A stretch of 64,000 nucleotides of DNA from Mesorhizobium sp. Root554. Lineage in GTDB: Bacteria; Pseudomonadota; Alphaproteobacteria; Rhizobiales; Rhizobiaceae. Positions 54,463-64,000 of the stretch are shown here, piece after piece. Under the pieces are notes generated by a model. The model worked only from the letters and a program-made list of their open reading frames with translations, was not told the origin of the DNA and did no database searches. The stretch is taken from assembly GCF_001427025.1 (NCBI RefSeq), contig NZ_LMGA01000001.1, positions 3,298,017 through 3,362,016 of the forward strand. The letters run 5' to 3'. Made by a program: the position numbers and the translations under genes. Positions within the stretch are counted from its first letter, which is position 1. Each line of letters starts with the position of its first letter.

Positions 54463-55425
54463 ATGGCGGCGCACGGCGGATCGAAGAAAGTCATCTACGC
54501 AGCGCTGGCCGGCAATCTGCTGATCGCGGTGACCAAGTTCGTCGCCGCCTTCTTCACCGGCAGTTCCGCGATGTTATCGGAAGGCGTCCATTCGCTGGTC
54601 GATACCGGGAATGGCGGGCTGCTTCTCTATGGATTGCACCGCGCCGCGCGTCCGCCCGACAAAACCCATCCCCTCGGCCATGGCCGCGAGCTTTATTTCT
54701 GGAGCTTCATCGTCGCGCTGCTGGTCTTCGCCCTCGGCGCCGGCGTCTCCTTCTATGAAGGCGTCATCCACATCATGGCGCCGGAGCCTGTGGAGAACCC
54801 CAGCGTCAACTATATCGTTCTTGCCTTGTCGATGCTTTTCGAAGGCAGCTCCTGGTGGGTGGCCCTTAGGGAATTCCGCCTTACCAAGGGCAAGCTCGGC
54901 TGGTTCGAAGCCGTGCGGCTGAGCAAGGACCCCAGCGTCTTTACGGTGCTGTTCGAAGACAGCGCGGCCTTGCTCGGCCTGCTGATCGCTTTCGCCGGCA
55001 TACTGGCAGCCGACATCTTCGATATTCCGGAACTCGATGGCGTCGCCTCGATTGGCATCGCGGCCATCCTCGCCACGACGGCCATCTTCCTTGCGCGCGA
55101 AAGCAAGGGTCTGTTGATGGGCGAGCCGGCATCGCCGGAGGTGCAGGCCAAAGTGATGGACATCGTCCAGAATGATCCCGCCGTGCAGCGTGCCAACGGC
55201 GTCCTGACCGTCCATATCGGGCCGACCGAGATCGTCGCCGGTCTCAGTATCGAATTCGAAGACCATCTGACCGCGCCGGAGATCGAGGCGTGCGTCGAGC
55301 GGCTGGAGGAAGAGCTGCGGCGGGAGATGCCGGAAATCACAAATCTGTTCGTCAAGCCGCAGACCACAGGCACCTGGGAGCGGCGGCGCAAGCCGATTGT
55401 GGACGCATCGCCGCCGAGTGGTTAA
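54463..55425 (+). CDS. Cation diffusion facilitator family transporter
   Basis: 320 residues; inner-membrane divalent-cation/proton antiporter. The ATG at 54463 has GGAAG five bases upstream; an ATG four codons earlier is possible and the long frame from 54340 is not. Helix II carries the metal-site HSLVDTGNG (HxxxD) near 43-51, and the HPLGHGRELYFW loop near 66-77 is a CDF hallmark. Further helices follow to about 210, and a cytoplasmic domain (LTVHIGPTEIVAGLSIEFE) ends the protein. Metal specificity cannot be read with confidence. Confidence 0.92.
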   Translation: MAAHGGSKKVIYAALAGNLLIAVTKFVAAFFTGSSAMLSEGVHSLVDTGNGGLLLYGLHRAARPPDKTHPLGHGRELYFWSFIVALLVFALGAGVSFYEGVIHIMAPEPVENPSVNYIVLALSMLFEGSSWWVALREFRLTKGKLGWFEAVRLSKDPSVFTVLFEDSAALLGLLIAFAGILAADIFDIPELDGVASIGIAAILATTAIFLARESKGLLMGEPASPEVQAKVMDIVQNDPAVQRANGVLTVHIGPTEIVAGLSIEFEDHLTAPEIEACVERLEEELRREMPEITNLFVKPQTTGTWERRRKPIVDASPPSG

Positions 55426-55501
55426 ATCGTCCACCTGCGGGTATGGCGAGGGGTCTTGTCTGGGGACCGTCGCCAATGCCCGGACCGAGAGGAGAGCTGG
55501 G

Positions 55502-55906
55502 ATGAGAATTGACGGCGGCTGCCATTGCGGCGCGATCACTTACGAAGCCGAGGTGGATCCCGACAAGACCTCGATCTGCCACTGCACCGATTGCCAGCAA
55601 CTCACCGGCACCGCTTTCCGCGTGACAGTGCTGGCCCCGGAAGACAAATACGAGGTCACCAAGGGCACGCCGAAGGTTTATATCAAGCTTGGTGAGAGTG
55701 GCGCCAAGCGGGCGCAGGCTTTCTGTCCGGAATGCGGTTCGCACCTCTACGCCACCTCGGTCGGCGACGGACCGAAAATTTACGGTATCCGGGTTGGTAC
55801 GGCCAAACAGCGTGACAAGCTCGTGCCGAGAACGCAGAAGTGGCACCGCTCGGCGCTCCACTGGCTGCCGGAATTCGAGGACATGCCGGCGACTGAAAAA
55901 CAGTAG
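55502..55906 (+). CDS. GFA family protein (glutathione-dependent formaldehyde-activating enzyme-like)
   Basis: 134 residues with the zinc-binding cysteines of the family: GGCHCGAITYEA near 6-17, CHCTDCQQLTG near 28-38 and FCPECGSHLYA near 82-92. SD GGAGAG precedes the ATG. GFA members include Gfa of Paracoccus, but most have unknown reactions, so only the family is claimed. It is 76 bases downstream of the CDF gene on the same strand and convergent with rmuC. Confidence 0.9.
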   Translation: MRIDGGCHCGAITYEAEVDPDKTSICHCTDCQQLTGTAFRVTVLAPEDKYEVTKGTPKVYIKLGESGAKRAQAFCPECGSHLYATSVGDGPKIYGIRVGTAKQRDKLVPRTQKWHRSALHWLPEFEDMPATEKQ

Positions 55907-55923
55907 CCGCGGGCCGGCGGACT

Positions 55924-57183
55924 TTACTCGCCGTCTTCGACGACACGCAGGCGCAACTGCCCGGTTTTCGAATCCACCCGCTTGGCGGGCTCCGCCTGCG
56001 GTTTTTTTTCGTCTAACGCATCGGCGCTGTCCGCTGTCTGCGTGGCGAACTCCATCGCTTCGATCTTCTGCCCGCGCTTGGTCACCTTCGAAGAAGACAC
56101 GAGGATTTCGTCGATGTCCTTGGATGCCTGGCCGAAATGGCTTTGCAGCTTGCGCACACGGTCGTCCAGCCGGCCGACATCGTCCATCAGCCGGATGACC
56201 TCATGCTGGATCAGATGCGCCTGCTCGCGCATGCGGGCGTCCTTCAGGATCGCCTGCACCACCTGGATCGACAGCATCAGCAGCGATGGTGAGACGATGA
56301 CGACGCGGGCGCGGTGGGCGCGCTGCACCAGCGCCTCGAAATTCTCGTGGATTTCGGCGAACACCGATTCCGACGGCACGAACATGAACGCCGTATCCTG
56401 CGTTTCGCCCCGGAGCAGGTATTTCTCGGCGATGTCACGGATGTGGACTTCGATATCGCGCCGGAACGCCTGCGACGCCACCTTCTGCAATTCAGGGCTC
56501 TCGGCGGCGCGAATGGCGTTCCATGCCTCCAGCGGGAACTTCGCATCGATGACGAGCGAAGCGGTGCCGTTCGGCATCTTCACCAGGCAATCGGGGCGGC
56601 TGCCGTTCGAAAGCGTCGCCTGGAACTCGTAAGCGCCCATCGGCAGCCCGTCCGCGACGATGGCCTCCATGCGCGATTGCCCGAAAGCGCCGCGCGTCTG
56701 CTTGTTCGACAGGATCGCCTGCAATTGCACGACCTGCCCGGCCAGCGACTGGATGTTGCCTTGCGCGGTGTCGATGACGGCCAGCCGTTCCTGCAGTTTG
56801 GCCAGGCTTTCATGCGTCGACTTCGTCTGCTCGGTCATGGTCTGGCCGAGCCGGCCGGTCATGGCATCGAGGCGTTGGCCGATGGATTGCGTCAGTTCGG
56901 CCTGCCGCGCGCCGAAAACTTCGGCGATGGCGCCCATGCGCCCCTGCATCTCGGCCTGCGACTGAAGGATGCCGGCCATCCGGGCCTCGGCGTCGCGGGC
57001 AATGTCGGCGGCTTCCGCCGCGGCCACGGCGCGCGCCTTGGCGGAGCGCCACAACGCAACGACAAGCGCCACCATGAGGACAACAAGCAGGATGACCAGA
57101 AAACCCAGCAACTGGCCGAGTGTGAACACGCTCGCGCCAAGCCGCACGATCGGTTCCGAAAGAATGCTGTCGAATTCGTTCAT
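55924..57183 (-). CDS. rmuC: DNA recombination protein RmuC homologue
   Basis: 419 residues. An N-terminal transmembrane helix (LGFLVILLVVLMVALVVALW) is followed by a long coiled coil (residues 40-150) and the RmuC domain from about 170: LPMGAYEFQATLSNGSRPDCLV, SLVIDAKFPLEAWNAI near 210 with the nuclease-like Asp/Lys, and FMFVPSESVFAEIHENF. RmuC limits sequence inversions and is thought to be a PD-(D/E)xK-type nuclease. The acidic/polar C-terminus is not conserved in appearance. Divergent from def. Confidence 0.93.
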   Translation of the reverse strand: MNEFDSILSEPIVRLGASVFTLGQLLGFLVILLVVLMVALVVALWRSAKARAVAAAEAADIARDAEARMAGILQSQAEMQGRMGAIAEVFGARQAELTQSIGQRLDAMTGRLGQTMTEQTKSTHESLAKLQERLAVIDTAQGNIQSLAGQVVQLQAILSNKQTRGAFGQSRMEAIVADGLPMGAYEFQATLSNGSRPDCLVKMPNGTASLVIDAKFPLEAWNAIRAAESPELQKVASQAFRRDIEVHIRDIAEKYLLRGETQDTAFMFVPSESVFAEIHENFEALVQRAHRARVVIVSPSLLMLSIQVVQAILKDARMREQAHLIQHEVIRLMDDVGRLDDRVRKLQSHFGQASKDIDEILVSSSKVTKRGQKIEAMEFATQTADSADALDEKKPQAEPAKRVDSKTGQLRLRVVEDGE

Positions 57184-57278
57184 CGCCGCAGCATAGATGA
57201 TTCGCGATCGGCTAACAGATCAAAACGGGAACGTGCGTTCCAGTTGACGCTTTTCGTGCAACGTCTTAGGTGAGCATC

Positions 57279-57809
57279 ATGCCGATCAAGCCGCTCATCA
57301 TTCTTCCTGACCCCATTCTGCGCCTGGTGTCCAAGCCCATCGAGCGCGTCGATGCGCCGCTGCGCAAGCTGGCCGATGACATGCTGGCCACGATGTACGA
57401 TGCTCCGGGCATTGGTCTTGCCGCGATCCAGATCGGCGAACCGCTGCGGATGCTGGTGATCGATCTCGCCAAGGAGGACGAGGAGCCGGCTCCGCATGTT
57501 GTCATCAACCCGGAAATTCTCGAAAACGGCGAGCAGCGCTCGGTCTATGAGGAGGGCTGTCTGTCGATCCCGGATTATTATGCTGAAGTCGAGCGCCCGG
57601 CTTCGGTGCGGGTGAAATATCTCGACCGCGACGGCAAGGAGCAGGAAATGCTCGCCGAGGGCCTGATGGCGACCTGCCTGCAGCACGAGATCGACCACCT
57701 CAACGGCGTTCTCTTCATCGACCACATCTCCAAGCTGAAGCGCGACATGGTCGTGAAGAAGTTCAAGAAGCTGGCCAAGGACAAGGCTCCAGGCCGGCTG
57801 GTGGGGTAG
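57279..57809 (+). CDS. def: Peptide deformylase
   Basis: 176 residues; removes the N-formyl group from nascent proteins. The three signature motifs are intact: [10 protein letters not shown] (46-55 region), EEGCLSIP with the metal Cys, and HEIDHLNG with both metal His and catalytic Glu. I chose the ATG at 57279 (AGGTGA just upstream) which gives [12 protein letters not shown], the usual N-terminus; a GTG three codons earlier is possible. fmt lies 400 bases downstream in the same direction, separated by a small opposite-strand frame. Confidence 0.96.
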   Translation: MPIKPLIILPDPILRLVSKPIERVDAPLRKLADDMLATMYDAPGIGLAAIQIGEPLRMLVIDLAKEDEEPAPHVVINPEILENGEQRSVYEEGCLSIPDYYAEVERPASVRVKYLDRDGKEQEMLAEGLMATCLQHEIDHLNGVLFIDHISKLKRDMVVKKFKKLAKDKAPGRLVG

Positions 57810-57817
57810 GCCCGACC

Positions 57818-58054
57818 TCACACCAGGCCTGCCACCAGCCAGGCGAGGCCCGCCCGCACCAGGCCGCCGATCAACGACCAGACGCCGGGCGCCAGCGACA
57901 GCGCGACGATGATCCAGAGGCCGAGCGGCCGTACCCTCAGCGCCAGAGTCTTGCGGCGTGTCTGCTGCGGCTTGCCGTCCTGATATTGTGTTTCACATGC
58001 TTCCACTTCCGCAAGCGCGGAAGCAAGGGGAGTCCCAGATACGCGGTGTGTCAT
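57818..58054 (-). CDS. Small putative membrane protein
   Basis: 78 residues. The second half is hydrophobic (GLWIIVALSLAPGVWSLIGG and GLAWLVAGLV), enough for one or two membrane helices, preceded by a basic RRKTLALRVRP stretch that suggests an inward N-terminus. No strong SD and no family I recognise. It occupies the gap between def and fmt on the opposite strand, so it may be real or a chance frame. Confidence 0.45.
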   Translation of the reverse strand: MTHRVSGTPLASALAEVEACETQYQDGKPQQTRRKTLALRVRPLGLWIIVALSLAPGVWSLIGGLVRAGLAWLVAGLV

Positions 58055-58215
58055 CGCACTCTCTCGAAATTTGTCTGATGTCCGAGGCTAAGCGCGTGGG
58101 GATTGGGGTGGATAAGTCGCCCTCTTCGTTCCTGCCAGTTCTCGCCAGCATGGCGAAGCCTTGACGTTGCGTGCGGAAACCCGTTGAACGAGCCGTCTTG
58201 GAACGGAACGGCTGC

Positions 58216-59160
58216 ATGCTTCGCGTCGTCTTCATGGGAACGCCGGATTTCTCGGTGCCGACGCTGCGTGCTCTGGCGCAGGCCGGGCACGAGATCGCCG
58301 CCGTCTATACACAGCCGCCGCGTGCCGGCGGCCGGCGCGGGCTGGAGGAAGTGCCCTCGCCGGTGCAACGCGAGGCTGAGAGCCTCGGCCTTGAGGTTCG
58401 CACGCCGGTCTCCTTGAAGGGCGAAGCCGAGCAGGAAGCGTTCCGCGCGCTCGGAGCCGACGTCGCCGTCGTCGTCGCCTATGGCCTGCTGCTGCCGAAA
58501 CCCGTGCTGGAGGCGCCGCGTCTGGGCTGCCTCAACGGTCACGCCTCATTGTTGCCGCGCTGGCGCGGCGCGGCGCCCATCCAGCGCGCCATCATGGCTG
58601 GCGATCACGAAACCGGTATGATGATCATGAAGATGGAGCGGGGGCTGGATACCGGTCCCGTCGCGCTGCTTGAAAAAACCGCAATCGAACCCGACATGAC
58701 CGCCGGCGACCTGCATGACCGGCTGGTGGCGATGAGTGCATCGCTGATGATGCGGGCGCTCGAGTTGCTCGAAGAGGACAGGCTGGTCTATACGCCGCAG
58801 TCGGCTGAAGGGGTGACCTACGCGTCCAAGATAGATAAGGCTGAAGCTCGGATAGACTGGACGCTTCCGGCGAGCGAAGTACACAACCGCATCCGTGGCC
58901 TTTCCCCTTTTCCAGGGGCGTGGTGCGAGGCGGAAATCGGCGGCCGGGTGGAGCGGCTGAAACTGCTGCGGTCGACCTTGCCGGCACAGGCCGAGGACCG
59001 GTCCGGCGAACCGGGAGGAATTCTCGACGACCGGCTGACGATTGCGTGCGGAGCGGGCGCGGTCAGGCTGGTCGAACTCCAACGGGCGGGCGGAAAGCCC
59101 GTCAGCGCGCTACAGTTTTTGCATGGCGCGAAGATCGAAGAAGGAATGAAACTGTCATGA
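58216..59160 (+). CDS. fmt: Methionyl-tRNA formyltransferase
   Basis: 314 residues; formylates initiator Met-tRNA with 10-formyl-THF. The ATG at 58216 gives the conserved start [17 protein letters not shown]; a longer frame adds 15 residues. The catalytic [20 protein letters not shown] segment near 106-125 contains the Asn, His and (with GLDTGPV) Asp of the active site. The C-terminal tRNA-binding domain begins near 205. It overlaps the GNAT gene (ATGA), which itself precedes truA. Confidence 0.96.
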   Translation: MLRVVFMGTPDFSVPTLRALAQAGHEIAAVYTQPPRAGGRRGLEEVPSPVQREAESLGLEVRTPVSLKGEAEQEAFRALGADVAVVVAYGLLLPKPVLEAPRLGCLNGHASLLPRWRGAAPIQRAIMAGDHETGMMIMKMERGLDTGPVALLEKTAIEPDMTAGDLHDRLVAMSASLMMRALELLEEDRLVYTPQSAEGVTYASKIDKAEARIDWTLPASEVHNRIRGLSPFPGAWCEAEIGGRVERLKLLRSTLPAQAEDRSGEPGGILDDRLTIACGAGAVRLVELQRAGGKPVSALQFLHGAKIEEGMKLS

Positions 59161-59666
59161 GCATGATGTCGATACGCGCGGCGACGCCGGGCGACCGCGA
59201 TGCCATACGTCAGGTCGAGGAACATGCATTCGGCCAGGCCGCCGAAGCCGGCCTTGTCGATGCGCTGATCGGCGAAGGCGATGCGGTGGTCGAACTGGTT
59301 GCCGTCGAAGAAGGTCAGGTGGTCGGCCACATCCTGTTTTCGCGGCTGTTCGTCCAGACGGTCGGCGGGAAGGTGCCTGCCGTGGCGCTGGCGCCGCTGG
59401 CGGTGGAACCTTCGTTCCACGGCACCGGCATTGGCGGCGCTTTGATCAGCGAGGGCCATATCCGTCTCAAGCAGGCTGGCGAGACGCTGTCTGTGGTTCT
59501 GGGCGATCCTGCCTATTACGGCCGCTTTGGCTATACGCATTATCGCGCGGCAAGGTTTGAAAGCGTCTATCAGGGCGAAGCTTTGCAGGCACTGGCCTGG
59601 GGCGATGCGCCGGAAGCCGGCCTGCTGGTTTATCCTTCGGCCTTCGGTTCGGCGCTGGCCGCCTGA
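59157..59666 (+). CDS. GNAT family N-acetyltransferase
   Basis: 169 residues with the acetyl-CoA-binding strand and loop [20 protein letters not shown] near 78-97 (the Q/R-x-x-G-x-G/A motif appears as HGTGIG) and [15 protein letters not shown] near 117-131, which is the YhbS-type subgroup. Starts within the fmt stop. The acyl acceptor is unknown; the fmt-GNAT-truA order is common in rhizobia. Confidence 0.9.
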   Translation: MSMMSIRAATPGDRDAIRQVEEHAFGQAAEAGLVDALIGEGDAVVELVAVEEGQVVGHILFSRLFVQTVGGKVPAVALAPLAVEPSFHGTGIGGALISEGHIRLKQAGETLSVVLGDPAYYGRFGYTHYRAARFESVYQGEALQALAWGDAPEAGLLVYPSAFGSALAA

Positions 59667-59676
59667 TCGGAGCCTG

Positions 59677-60432
59677 ATGCCGCGCTTTCGCCTCGACATC
59701 GAATATGATGGCGGCCCCTATGCCGGCTGGCAGCGGCAGGCCGACCATCACACGGTGCAGGCGGCAATCGAGCAGGCGTTGGAAAGGTTCTGCGGCGAGG
59801 CGATCACGTTGCGCGCCGCCGGCCGCACCGACGCGGGCGTTCACGCTGCCGGACAGGTGGCTCACCTGGACCTGGCGAAGGCGTGGTCGACCGACAAGGT
59901 ACGCGACGCGGTCAACGCACATCTCCAGCAGGCCGGCGAGCGTGTGACAGTCTTGAAAGTTGCTGCCGTCCCGGACGATTTCGACGCGCGGTTTTCCGCC
60001 ACGGGCCGGCATTATCTCTACCGCATCTCCAACCGAAGAGCGCCGCCTGCACTGGACCGCGGCAAGGTCTGGTGGGTTCCCAAGCGGCTCGACGCCGCCG
60101 CCATGGACGAGGCGGCGAAGGTGCTGCTCGGCAGGCACGACTTCACCACCTTCCGCTCCACCCAATGCCAGGCGAACAGCCCGCTGCGCACCCTTGAGCG
60201 GCTGGACGTGGTTCGCGATGGCGACGCGATCGATATCCGCGCCTCCGCCCGCTCGTTCCTGCACAATCAGGTTCGCTCGATGGTCGGCTCGCTGAAGCGA
60301 GTAGGCGACGGCGGCTGGTCGGCGAACGATCTGAAGGCGGCGCTGGAAGCCCGGGACCGCGCTGCCTGTGGGCAAGTCGCTCCGCCCGACGGCCTATTCC
60401 TCGTCAAGGTAGACTATCCTGACGAAGGCTAG
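59677..60432 (+). CDS. truA: tRNA pseudouridine(38-40) synthase
   Basis: 251 residues. The catalytic aspartate is Asp52 in [16 protein letters not shown]. The N-terminal [17 protein letters not shown] and the later [18 protein letters not shown] are standard TruA segments. ATG at 59677, 10 bases after the GNAT stop; longer frames are shadow. Modifies the anticodon stem-loop of many tRNAs. Confidence 0.96.
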   Translation: MPRFRLDIEYDGGPYAGWQRQADHHTVQAAIEQALERFCGEAITLRAAGRTDAGVHAAGQVAHLDLAKAWSTDKVRDAVNAHLQQAGERVTVLKVAAVPDDFDARFSATGRHYLYRISNRRAPPALDRGKVWWVPKRLDAAAMDEAAKVLLGRHDFTTFRSTQCQANSPLRTLERLDVVRDGDAIDIRASARSFLHNQVRSMVGSLKRVGDGGWSANDLKAALEARDRAACGQVAPPDGLFLVKVDYPDEG

Positions 60433-60444
60433 AATCGGGCTGTG

Positions 60445-61041
60445 CTAGTTCGCCGGCGCGTTAATGCCCAGCAAGGCTTGCAGCAGGAAAAGCACGGCAA
60501 GCGACGTCACGAACATGCCGGTGAACACGGCGGTACCGACTGCCGGTCCCTTGCCGATCGTCGCGGTGGTCATGCGCCAGGTCAGCGCCATCGAGACCAG
60601 GAGCAGGACAAGCGACACCAGAACCGCGAACTGGTTCGTCGAGGGCAGGAAAAGCCGGATAAGCGCCGCTGGCAGCATCATCCAGGCGATGATGGCCGAA
60701 GCCCAGTTGGACGCCACGACGTAGTGGACGAAGCGGTTACCGATGCCGGTCCTGGGAGCGATTGCTGCGAAGGCGACCAGCGGCAGGATCCAGGCGCCGA
60801 GGTCGATCGTAGCGAGGCGCATGACGAGACTGAAGCGGCTGGAAAACGCTTCCGGGTCTCCGATCTCATTGGCGATGCCGACCCAGCCGACGATCAGCGC
60901 CGGCGCAGCGACCAGAATCGCGAAGAAGGAATTCCAGAAACCATCGACCGAAAGGTCGAGCAGCCGCAGGCCATCGGCCTTGCCCAGCATCAGCCGCCAG
61001 GCGCCGTTCAGCGAAGCGTGGGTTTCATCGGCGGAAAGCAT
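60445..61041 (-). CDS. Uncharacterised multi-pass membrane protein
   Basis: 198 residues with about five hydrophobic helices (SFFAILVAAPALIVGWVGI, LGAWILPLVAFAAIA, AIIAWMMLPAALIRLFL, FAVLVSLVLLLVSMALTW, FTGMFVTSLAVLFLLQALLG). The first 30 residues are polar. I recognise this as a conserved hypothetical found beside dapE in rhizobia, sometimes labelled transporter without evidence. Its ATG is four bases after the dapE stop region, same strand, so it is probably cotranscribed with dapE. Convergent with truA. Confidence 0.75.
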   Translation of the reverse strand: MLSADETHASLNGAWRLMLGKADGLRLLDLSVDGFWNSFFAILVAAPALIVGWVGIANEIGDPEAFSSRFSLVMRLATIDLGAWILPLVAFAAIAPRTGIGNRFVHYVVASNWASAIIAWMMLPAALIRLFLPSTNQFAVLVSLVLLLVSMALTWRMTTATIGKGPAVGTAVFTGMFVTSLAVLFLLQALLGINAPAN

Positions 61042-61045
61042 CGAT

Positions 61046-62248
61046 TTACGGGTCCACCATGTGGCCGAACCAGTCCTCGATGAAACGCAGATAGATCCGC
61101 GTCAGCGTCTCCAGTTCCGAGACCGGAACGCGCTCGTCCACCATATGCATGGTCTTGCCGACGAGGCCGAACTCGACCACCGGGCAGTAATCCTTGATGA
61201 AACGCGCATCCGATGTGCCGCCGGAGGTGGAAAGGGCTGGTTCGCGGCCGACAACCGCCGCGACCGACCGTCCGAGTGCCGCGACCAGCCGGTCGTCGCG
61301 GGTGAGAAAAACCTGGCTCGGCCTGTCTTTCCACGTGAGTTCGTAGTCGATCGGCTCATTTCGGCCCTGCCGGTACTTCTTGCGCCGGCTTGCCTTGTCC
61401 AGCCGGTTGTGGATCTCCGCCTGCAGCGTCTCAGGCGTCCATGTGTCGTTGAAGCGGATGTTGAAGGCGGCGGTCGCTCTGGCCGGGATGACGTTGGTCG
61501 CCGGATTGCCGACATCGACCGACGTCACCTCCAGATTGCTCGGCTGGAAATCCACGGTTCCTGCATCGAATACGGGATCGAGCAGGGCGTCCACCAGCGT
61601 CAGCAGCCCGCGCACTGGGTTGTCGGCTAGCTGCGGATAGGCGGCGTGCCCCTGCCGGCCATTGACTGTTACGAGACCGGAGATCGACCCGCGCCGACCG
61701 ATCTTGATCATGTCGCCAAGCGCATTCGGATTGGTCGGCTCGCCGACCAGTGCCGCATCCCATTTCTCGCCTTTCGCGGCAGCCCACTCCAGCAGTTTTA
61801 CCGTGCCGTTGATGGCAGGGCCTTCCTCGTCGCCCGTGATGAGCAATGAAACGGAGCCCTTCGGTCCGCCGTGCTTTTCGACATGGCGTGCCACCGCCGC
61901 GATGAAGCAGGCGATGCCGCCCTTCATGTCCACCGCGCCGCGTCCGTACATCTCGCCATTGGCAATGGCTGCGGAGAAGGGTGGATGCGTCCACGCCGCC
62001 GGGTCGCCGACAGGCACGACATCGGTATGGCCCGCGAACATCAGATGCGGGCCGTTGCCGGAACGCCGTGCGTAGAGGTTCTCGATATCGGGCGTGCCGT
62101 CTTCCGAAAACACCGGGCGGTCGATTGCAAAGCCGAGCGGTTCAAGCATCGCCGCCAGCGCGGTCAGCGCCCCGCCTTCCTCGGGCGTCACGGAGGCACA
62201 GCGGATCAGGGCGGCGAGATTGGATGCGGGATCGGTCGGCAGCGTCAT
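61046..62248 (-). CDS. dapE: Succinyl-diaminopimelate desuccinylase
   Basis: 400 residues; yields LL-diaminopimelate for lysine and peptidoglycan. Zinc ligands appear in [12 protein letters not shown] near 69-80 and [14 protein letters not shown] near 98-111; [12 protein letters not shown] with the catalytic Glu near 137, and [22 protein letters not shown] near the C-terminus complete the M20 pattern. The ATG at 62248 was preferred because the longer frame adds 58 unconserved residues. dapD, the preceding pathway step, ends 1.6 kb away at the window edge. Confidence 0.95.
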   Translation of the reverse strand: MTLPTDPASNLAALIRCASVTPEEGGALTALAAMLEPLGFAIDRPVFSEDGTPDIENLYARRSGNGPHLMFAGHTDVVPVGDPAAWTHPPFSAAIANGEMYGRGAVDMKGGIACFIAAVARHVEKHGGPKGSVSLLITGDEEGPAINGTVKLLEWAAAKGEKWDAALVGEPTNPNALGDMIKIGRRGSISGLVTVNGRQGHAAYPQLADNPVRGLLTLVDALLDPVFDAGTVDFQPSNLEVTSVDVGNPATNVIPARATAAFNIRFNDTWTPETLQAEIHNRLDKASRRKKYRQGRNEPIDYELTWKDRPSQVFLTRDDRLVAALGRSVAAVVGREPALSTSGGTSDARFIKDYCPVVEFGLVGKTMHMVDERVPVSELETLTRIYLRFIEDWFGHMVDP

Positions 62249-62375
62249 GCGCAAAGCGATAGTCGAAAGCGGATTGCCTGTCACGAGCAACGATGACGCG
62301 ACGCTTTTTATGGTTTCGCGATCTGGCCAGCCGGCAATATGGTGCAGATTATATCGTGCTGAGCTCTGCGACAGG

Positions 62376-63395
62376 ATGCTGGATAAAAACGCCTCAATTG
62401 CCATAGCCGGCGCAGGCAACATCGGCTGTTATGTCGGCGGCTGTTTGGCGCTGGGCGGCAGGACGGTAACCTTGCTGGCGCGGCCCGGCGTCGCCGCCGG
62501 CATCCGGAACCACGGCTTCCAGGTGACGGACCTTGACGGCAGGGATCGACACCTCGCCGCGGCGCAAGCCATGGTAACGGGAGACCCGGCGGTTGCGTTC
62601 GCTGCCGCCGACGTGATTCTCGTGACGGTGAAAAGCGGGGCGACCGCAGGGATGGCCGCCCTCATTGCCGAACACGCAAGAAAGAATGCCGTCGTCGTCA
62701 GCCTTCAGAACGGCGTCGGCAATATCGACGTCTTGCGGTCCCATGCCGGCGACCGCCGGTTCCTGCCCGGCATGGTGCCGTTCAATGTCGTCCGGTTCGA
62801 AGGACCGCCTTTGCGTTTCCACCGCGCCACCGAAGGCACGGTGTTGATTGGCGAAGGCATGGCGGGTCTGGCGGAACTGCTTTCAGTGGAAGGCTGTATG
62901 GTGAAAACCCATGCCGACATGAAGGCGGTGGCGTGGGGCAAGCTGCTGCTCAATCTCAACAATGCGCTGGTGGCGCTATCCGACCTTCCGCTTGCAACAG
63001 AACTGTCTGACCGGCGCTGGCGGCGCGTGCTCGCCACGCAGATCGCCGAAGGGCTTGCGGTCCTGAAGGCGGCGGGTATCCGCCCGGCAGGCGGGGTCGG
63101 CGCGCCGCCTTCGCTGCTGCCGACGATCCTGCGGCTTCCCGACTGGATCTACACGCGTCTGGCGCGGCGCATGCTGGAGATCGATCCGCAGGCGCGCTCC
63201 TCCATGTGGGATGATCTGCAACGCGGACGCTTGACGGAGATCGACGAATTGCAGGGCGCCATCGTCGCTCTCGCGCACGGGACGAATGTGGCGACGCCTT
63301 TGTCCAATCGCATCATCGCGCTAGTTCACGCGGCCGAGACAGCCCGGCGCGGCTCGCCGGGCCTGCCGCCCGAGCACATTGTGCCGGATGCCTAG
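62376..63395 (+). CDS. Ketopantoate reductase family protein (PanE-like)
   Basis: 339 residues. The NADP-binding [21 protein letters not shown] is at residues 8-28; [14 protein letters not shown] and [12 protein letters not shown] near 108 with the conserved Asn, and the C-terminal-domain [15 protein letters not shown] and [20 protein letters not shown] (catalytic Lys/Asn and Glu region) are all ApbA/PanE features. Expected to reduce 2-dehydropantoate to pantoate, but the family contains paralogues with other substrates, so the symbol is withheld. Divergent from dapE; its stop overlaps the convergent DUF805 gene by four bases. Confidence 0.88.
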   Translation: MLDKNASIAIAGAGNIGCYVGGCLALGGRTVTLLARPGVAAGIRNHGFQVTDLDGRDRHLAAAQAMVTGDPAVAFAAADVILVTVKSGATAGMAALIAEHARKNAVVVSLQNGVGNIDVLRSHAGDRRFLPGMVPFNVVRFEGPPLRFHRATEGTVLIGEGMAGLAELLSVEGCMVKTHADMKAVAWGKLLLNLNNALVALSDLPLATELSDRRWRRVLATQIAEGLAVLKAAGIRPAGGVGAPPSLLPTILRLPDWIYTRLARRMLEIDPQARSSMWDDLQRGRLTEIDELQGAIVALAHGTNVATPLSNRIIALVHAAETARRGSPGLPPEHIVPDA

Positions 63396-63763
63396 GCCGG
63401 GACGTCCGGCTGCTGGCCGTACTGGTTCGCTCCGGCCTGTCCTGGCATCAGGCACAGCGCCAGGAAGGCGATCAGCGAAATAACCGGGATGAAAAGGCCG
63501 ATGACGAAGAAGCCCGGTCGGCCCAGATCATGCAGGCGTTTCACGCTTGTGGCGATGTGTACCCAGAAGAAAACCGCGGCCGAAACCAGAAAGAACTTCG
63601 ACCAGAGCTGCGCCTCCGAGCTTTCTTCCGGCACCCGCAGATACTGGTAAAGCGGGAACGACATCACCACCGAAAAAAGCAGGAACGCCAGTATGTACGG
63701 GACACGGCTTATCCGGCCCGTCAGCTTGAAGAAAAGCCACGGCATTTTCGATTGTGAGTTCAA
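63392..63763 (-). CDS. DUF805 family membrane protein
   Basis: 123 residues with three membrane helices (YILAFLLFSVVMSFPLYQYL, FFLVSAAVFFWVHIATSV, FFVIGLFIPVISLIAFLALCL). The segment KRLHDLGRPGFF and the C-terminal LMPGQAGANQYG are hallmarks of DUF805. Function unknown. It lies 70 bases downstream of dapD on the same strand and is probably cotranscribed. Confidence 0.87.
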   Translation of the reverse strand: MNSQSKMPWLFFKLTGRISRVPYILAFLLFSVVMSFPLYQYLRVPEESSEAQLWSKFFLVSAAVFFWVHIATSVKRLHDLGRPGFFVIGLFIPVISLIAFLALCLMPGQAGANQYGQQPDVPA

Positions 63764-63833
63764 GACCGCTCGATCCAGCGCATAGAGTTAGGGACTGCGT
63801 TTCCGCCAGAGGTGGGAACCTGCGGGATAAAAA

Positions 63834-64000
63834 TCAATCTCTGAGCAGTTCGTTGATGGAGGTTTTGGACCGCGTCCTGGCATCGACGCGCTTGACGATC
63901 ACTGCGCAATAAAGGTTTGGCCCCGGTTCTCCGTTCGGCAACGGCTTGCCGGGCATCGTGCCCGCTACCACGACCGAATTGGACGGAACCTCGCCGTAGA
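63834..64000 (-). CDS. dapD: Tetrahydrodipicolinate N-succinyltransferase, 3' end only
   Basis: Only the last 55 codons are in the window. They read [20 protein letters not shown], then [20 protein letters not shown] and end in INELLRD before TGA, which is the C-terminus of DapD. The left-handed beta-helix core and the start lie outside. DapD makes N-succinyl-2-amino-6-ketopimelate, two steps before DapE, encoded 1.6 kb away on the same strand. Confidence 0.93.
   Translation of the reverse strand, partial: YGEVPSNSVVVAGTMPGKPLPNGEPGPNLYCAVIVKRVDARTRSKTSINELLRD

Noticed and set aside
1-64000. CRISPR arrays, tRNA or rRNA genes, insertion sequences, prophage genes or an attachment site
   Set aside because: None seen: no regularly spaced repeats, no transposase or integrase reading frames, and no tRNA-like cloverleaf was recognised by eye; a tRNAscan run would settle the last point.

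Overview
This looks like a chromosomal segment of an alphaproteobacterium of the order Rhizobiales, most like Mesorhizobium or a close relative in the Phyllobacteriaceae. The basis is the high GC content throughout, the neighbourhoods (ffs-dnaX-ybaB-recR, fmt-GNAT-truA, dapE near dapD), a tandem yejA-yejA-yejBEF locus, a CycM-type cytochrome and several rhizobial small-protein families. I see no insertion sequence, prophage, CRISPR array, rRNA or tRNA gene.

Layout. (1) 1-13.5 kb holds a catabolic block: a nicotinamidase (cut by the window edge) divergent from a five-gene operon (FAD subunit and fused Fe-S/Mo subunit of a molybdenum hydroxylase, a 6-hydroxynicotinate-reductase-like protein, a UPF0280/ApbE-like protein, an 'amino acid synthesis' family protein) that ends in a MarR regulator; then a glycolipid-binding-family protein, a convergent ATP-dependent hydantoinase pair (hyuAB), and fpr. 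Near-identical palindromes sit in the two divergent promoter regions that bracket the block. (2) 13.5-15.4 kb has an SDR and an FAH-family hydrolase resembling the last two steps of L-fuconate breakdown. (3) 15.4-25.7 kb is a divergon for N-acetylglucosamine/N-acetylmuramate salvage: murQ, sugar ABC importer and a Gfo/Idh/MocA oxidoreductase leftward; BadF-type kinase, GntR regulator, SIS-domain deaminase and nagA rightward. Matching TGGTAT direct repeats overlie both core promoters. (4) 25.7-31 kb has rpe and a very large secreted DUF11-module protein with a cysteine-rich C-terminal repeat region. (5) 31-40 kb has a hydroxyacid dehydrogenase and the Yej peptide importer with two tandem binding proteins. 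(6) 40-50 kb is mostly housekeeping: cycM, kdsB, pheA, nudC, a HIT protein, SRP RNA, dnaX, ybaB, recR, plus two cell-wall hydrolases. (7) 50-64 kb is mixed: an LLM flavoprotein, a long AI-2E-family membrane protein, sugE under a guanidine-II riboswitch, a CDF transporter, rmuC, def, fmt, truA, dapE, a ketopantoate-reductase-like gene and the 3' end of dapD.

How the genes fit together. In block 1, nicotinamidase would yield nicotinate, the Mo enzyme could hydroxylate it and the HNR-like protein could reduce 6-hydroxynicotinate. This is an inference from family membership and shared promoter motifs, and the true substrate is unproven. In block 3 the gene set is enough to import GlcNAc/MurNAc, phosphorylate them inside the cell, cleave the lactyl ether, deacetylate and deaminate to fructose-6-phosphate without any phosphotransferase system.

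Start codons were moved from the longest open frame wherever a Shine-Dalgarno (SD) sequence, an ATGA-type overlap or the known family N-terminus supported a later start; several genes use TTG or GTG.
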